64,000 nucleotides of DNA from Pseudomonas abietaniphila. Lineage in GTDB: Bacteria > Pseudomonadota > Gammaproteobacteria > Pseudomonadales > Pseudomonadaceae. How positions within the stretch are numbered: position 1 is the first letter of the stretch; each line of letters starts with the position of its first letter. Positions 63,393-64,000 of the stretch are shown one piece after another. The translations under genes and the position numbers were made by a program. The notes under the pieces were generated by a model. The model searched no databases, was not told the origin of the DNA, and saw nothing but the letters and a program-made list of their open reading frames with translations. The stretch covers positions 1-64,000 of the forward strand of contig NZ_FNCO01000017.1 of NCBI RefSeq assembly GCF_900100795.1. Direction: 5' to 3'.

Positions 63393-64000
63393 TCAATCCT
63401 GAAGCGCTTCCTTCGCGTAGTAACGCTTCGGAATGCCCCACACGATCAGCGCAATGGCCAACACGCTTACCGCAAACAAGGCGAACAACGCAGGCGTTGC
63501 CGTGCCGGTGAGGTCCTTGATGCGCCCGACCATGAACGGCGCAATGATGCCGCCCAACTGACCCAGCGAGTTGATCAGCGCGATGCCCGCCGCTGCGGCG
63601 ATACCGGTCAGGAAGCGTGGCGGGATGGTCCAGAAGATCGGCATCCAGGCAATGATGCCGGTCATGATCATGGTCATGCCGATCATCAAGGGCAGCAACT
63701 GGCCGGGGAACAGCGCGCAGACCAGATAGCCTGCGGCCGTCAGGGTTGCGCAGGCCGCCATGTGCCAGCGACGTTCGCGATGACGGTCGGAGCTGGCACC
63801 GATCAGCAGGTTACCGATCACCGCACCGATGTAGGGAATCACCGTCAGCCAGCCGATGTTCATGGTGTCGGTCACGCCCGCACTCTTGATCAGTTGCGGC
63901 ATCCAGAACAGCAGACCTGTCAGCGCCATCACCAGGCAGAGGTAGATCGCCGACATGACGTAGGTGGTCGGGTGTTTCCAGATGTCCTTGACCTTCTGCG
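63393..64000 (-). CDS. MFS transporter of the anion:cation symporter type, 5' part outside window
   Basis: The last ~200 codons of a major facilitator permease. Its frame stays open to the window edge, so the ATG at 63956 is internal. It contains about six helices, including YLCLVMALTGLLFWMPQLIKSAG and VTDTMNIGWLTVIPYIGAVIGNLLIGASSDRHRERRWH (MFS signature loop), plus GTATPALFALFAVSVLAIALIVWGIPKRYYAKEAL at the end. This resembles phthalate, tartrate or galactonate-type transporters. The substrate cannot be told. Confidence 0.85.
   Translation of the reverse strand, partial: QKVKDIWKHPTTYVMSAIYLCLVMALTGLLFWMPQLIKSAGVTDTMNIGWLTVIPYIGAVIGNLLIGASSDRHRERRWHMAACATLTAAGYLVCALFPGQLLPLMIGMTMIMTGIIAWMPIFWTIPPRFLTGIAAAAGIALINSLGQLGGIIAPFMVGRIKDLTGTATPALFALFAVSVLAIALIVWGIPKRYYAKEALQD

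Overview
The window looks like chromosomal DNA of a Pseudomonas, most likely of the P. fluorescens group. This rests on the GC-rich coding pattern, the 180-kDa type NAD-glutamate dehydrogenase next to a moxR/von Willebrand gene cluster, the miaE, acnB and emrAB gene types, and many paired REP-like sequences with the core GTGGGAGCGAATTCATTCGC. No computation or database search was possible. All family calls come from reading motifs and from gene order.

Layout. (1) 1-13.2 kb is accessory. It holds the end of a large RHS-repeat protein broken by an in-frame TAG, a complete chaperone-usher fimbrial operon (pilin, chaperone, usher, tip adhesin), and on the other strand two beta-rich proteins. The larger of these begins like the clostridial P47/TULIP family. 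(2) 13.4-15 kb is a tRNA operon (Arg-His-Leu) with a strong sigma-70 promoter, followed by folD. (3) 15.2-23.5 kb is a six-gene ABC importer of the glycerol (GlpSTPQ-V) type, with a good sigma-54 promoter, seven TGAACA repeats and a divergent sigma-54 activator. (4) 23.6-28.3 kb is housekeeping: cysS-glnS on the minus strand, ppiB-lpxH on the plus strand. (5) 28.4-33.4 kb is a marR-outer membrane factor-emrA-emrB efflux operon with two CTGCCTA-type palindromes at its promoter. (6) 33.5-40.2 kb holds a tandem repeat block, miaE, a tandem universal stress protein, a DUF1289 protein and acnB. acnB has a long leader with a perfect 16-bp inverted repeat, and a large inverted repeat lies between the acnB and gdhB terminators. 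(7) 40.2-53 kb is gdhB, a small conserved protein, and a tight moxR-DUF58-DUF4381-VWA-VWA/TPR-BatD operon. (8) 53.2-58.7 kb is sbcD-sbcC and a glutathione S-transferase, linked by ATGA overlaps. (9) 58.7-61.4 kb is small accessory DNA: a probable membrane-acting toxin overlapping a two-helix membrane protein (candidate immunity gene), two overlapping small genes, and a small secreted protein. (10) 61.5-64 kb is a periplasmic lactonase, a small conserved protein and the 3' part of an MFS transporter that runs off the window.

The most interesting places are the P47-like/Ig-like pair (9.1-13.2 kb), the toxin/membrane-protein pair (58.75-60.1 kb), the sigma-54 control region with an ABC transporter whose two ATPases are complementarily degenerate (19.1-21.6 kb), and the structured acnB leader (36.3-36.6 kb).
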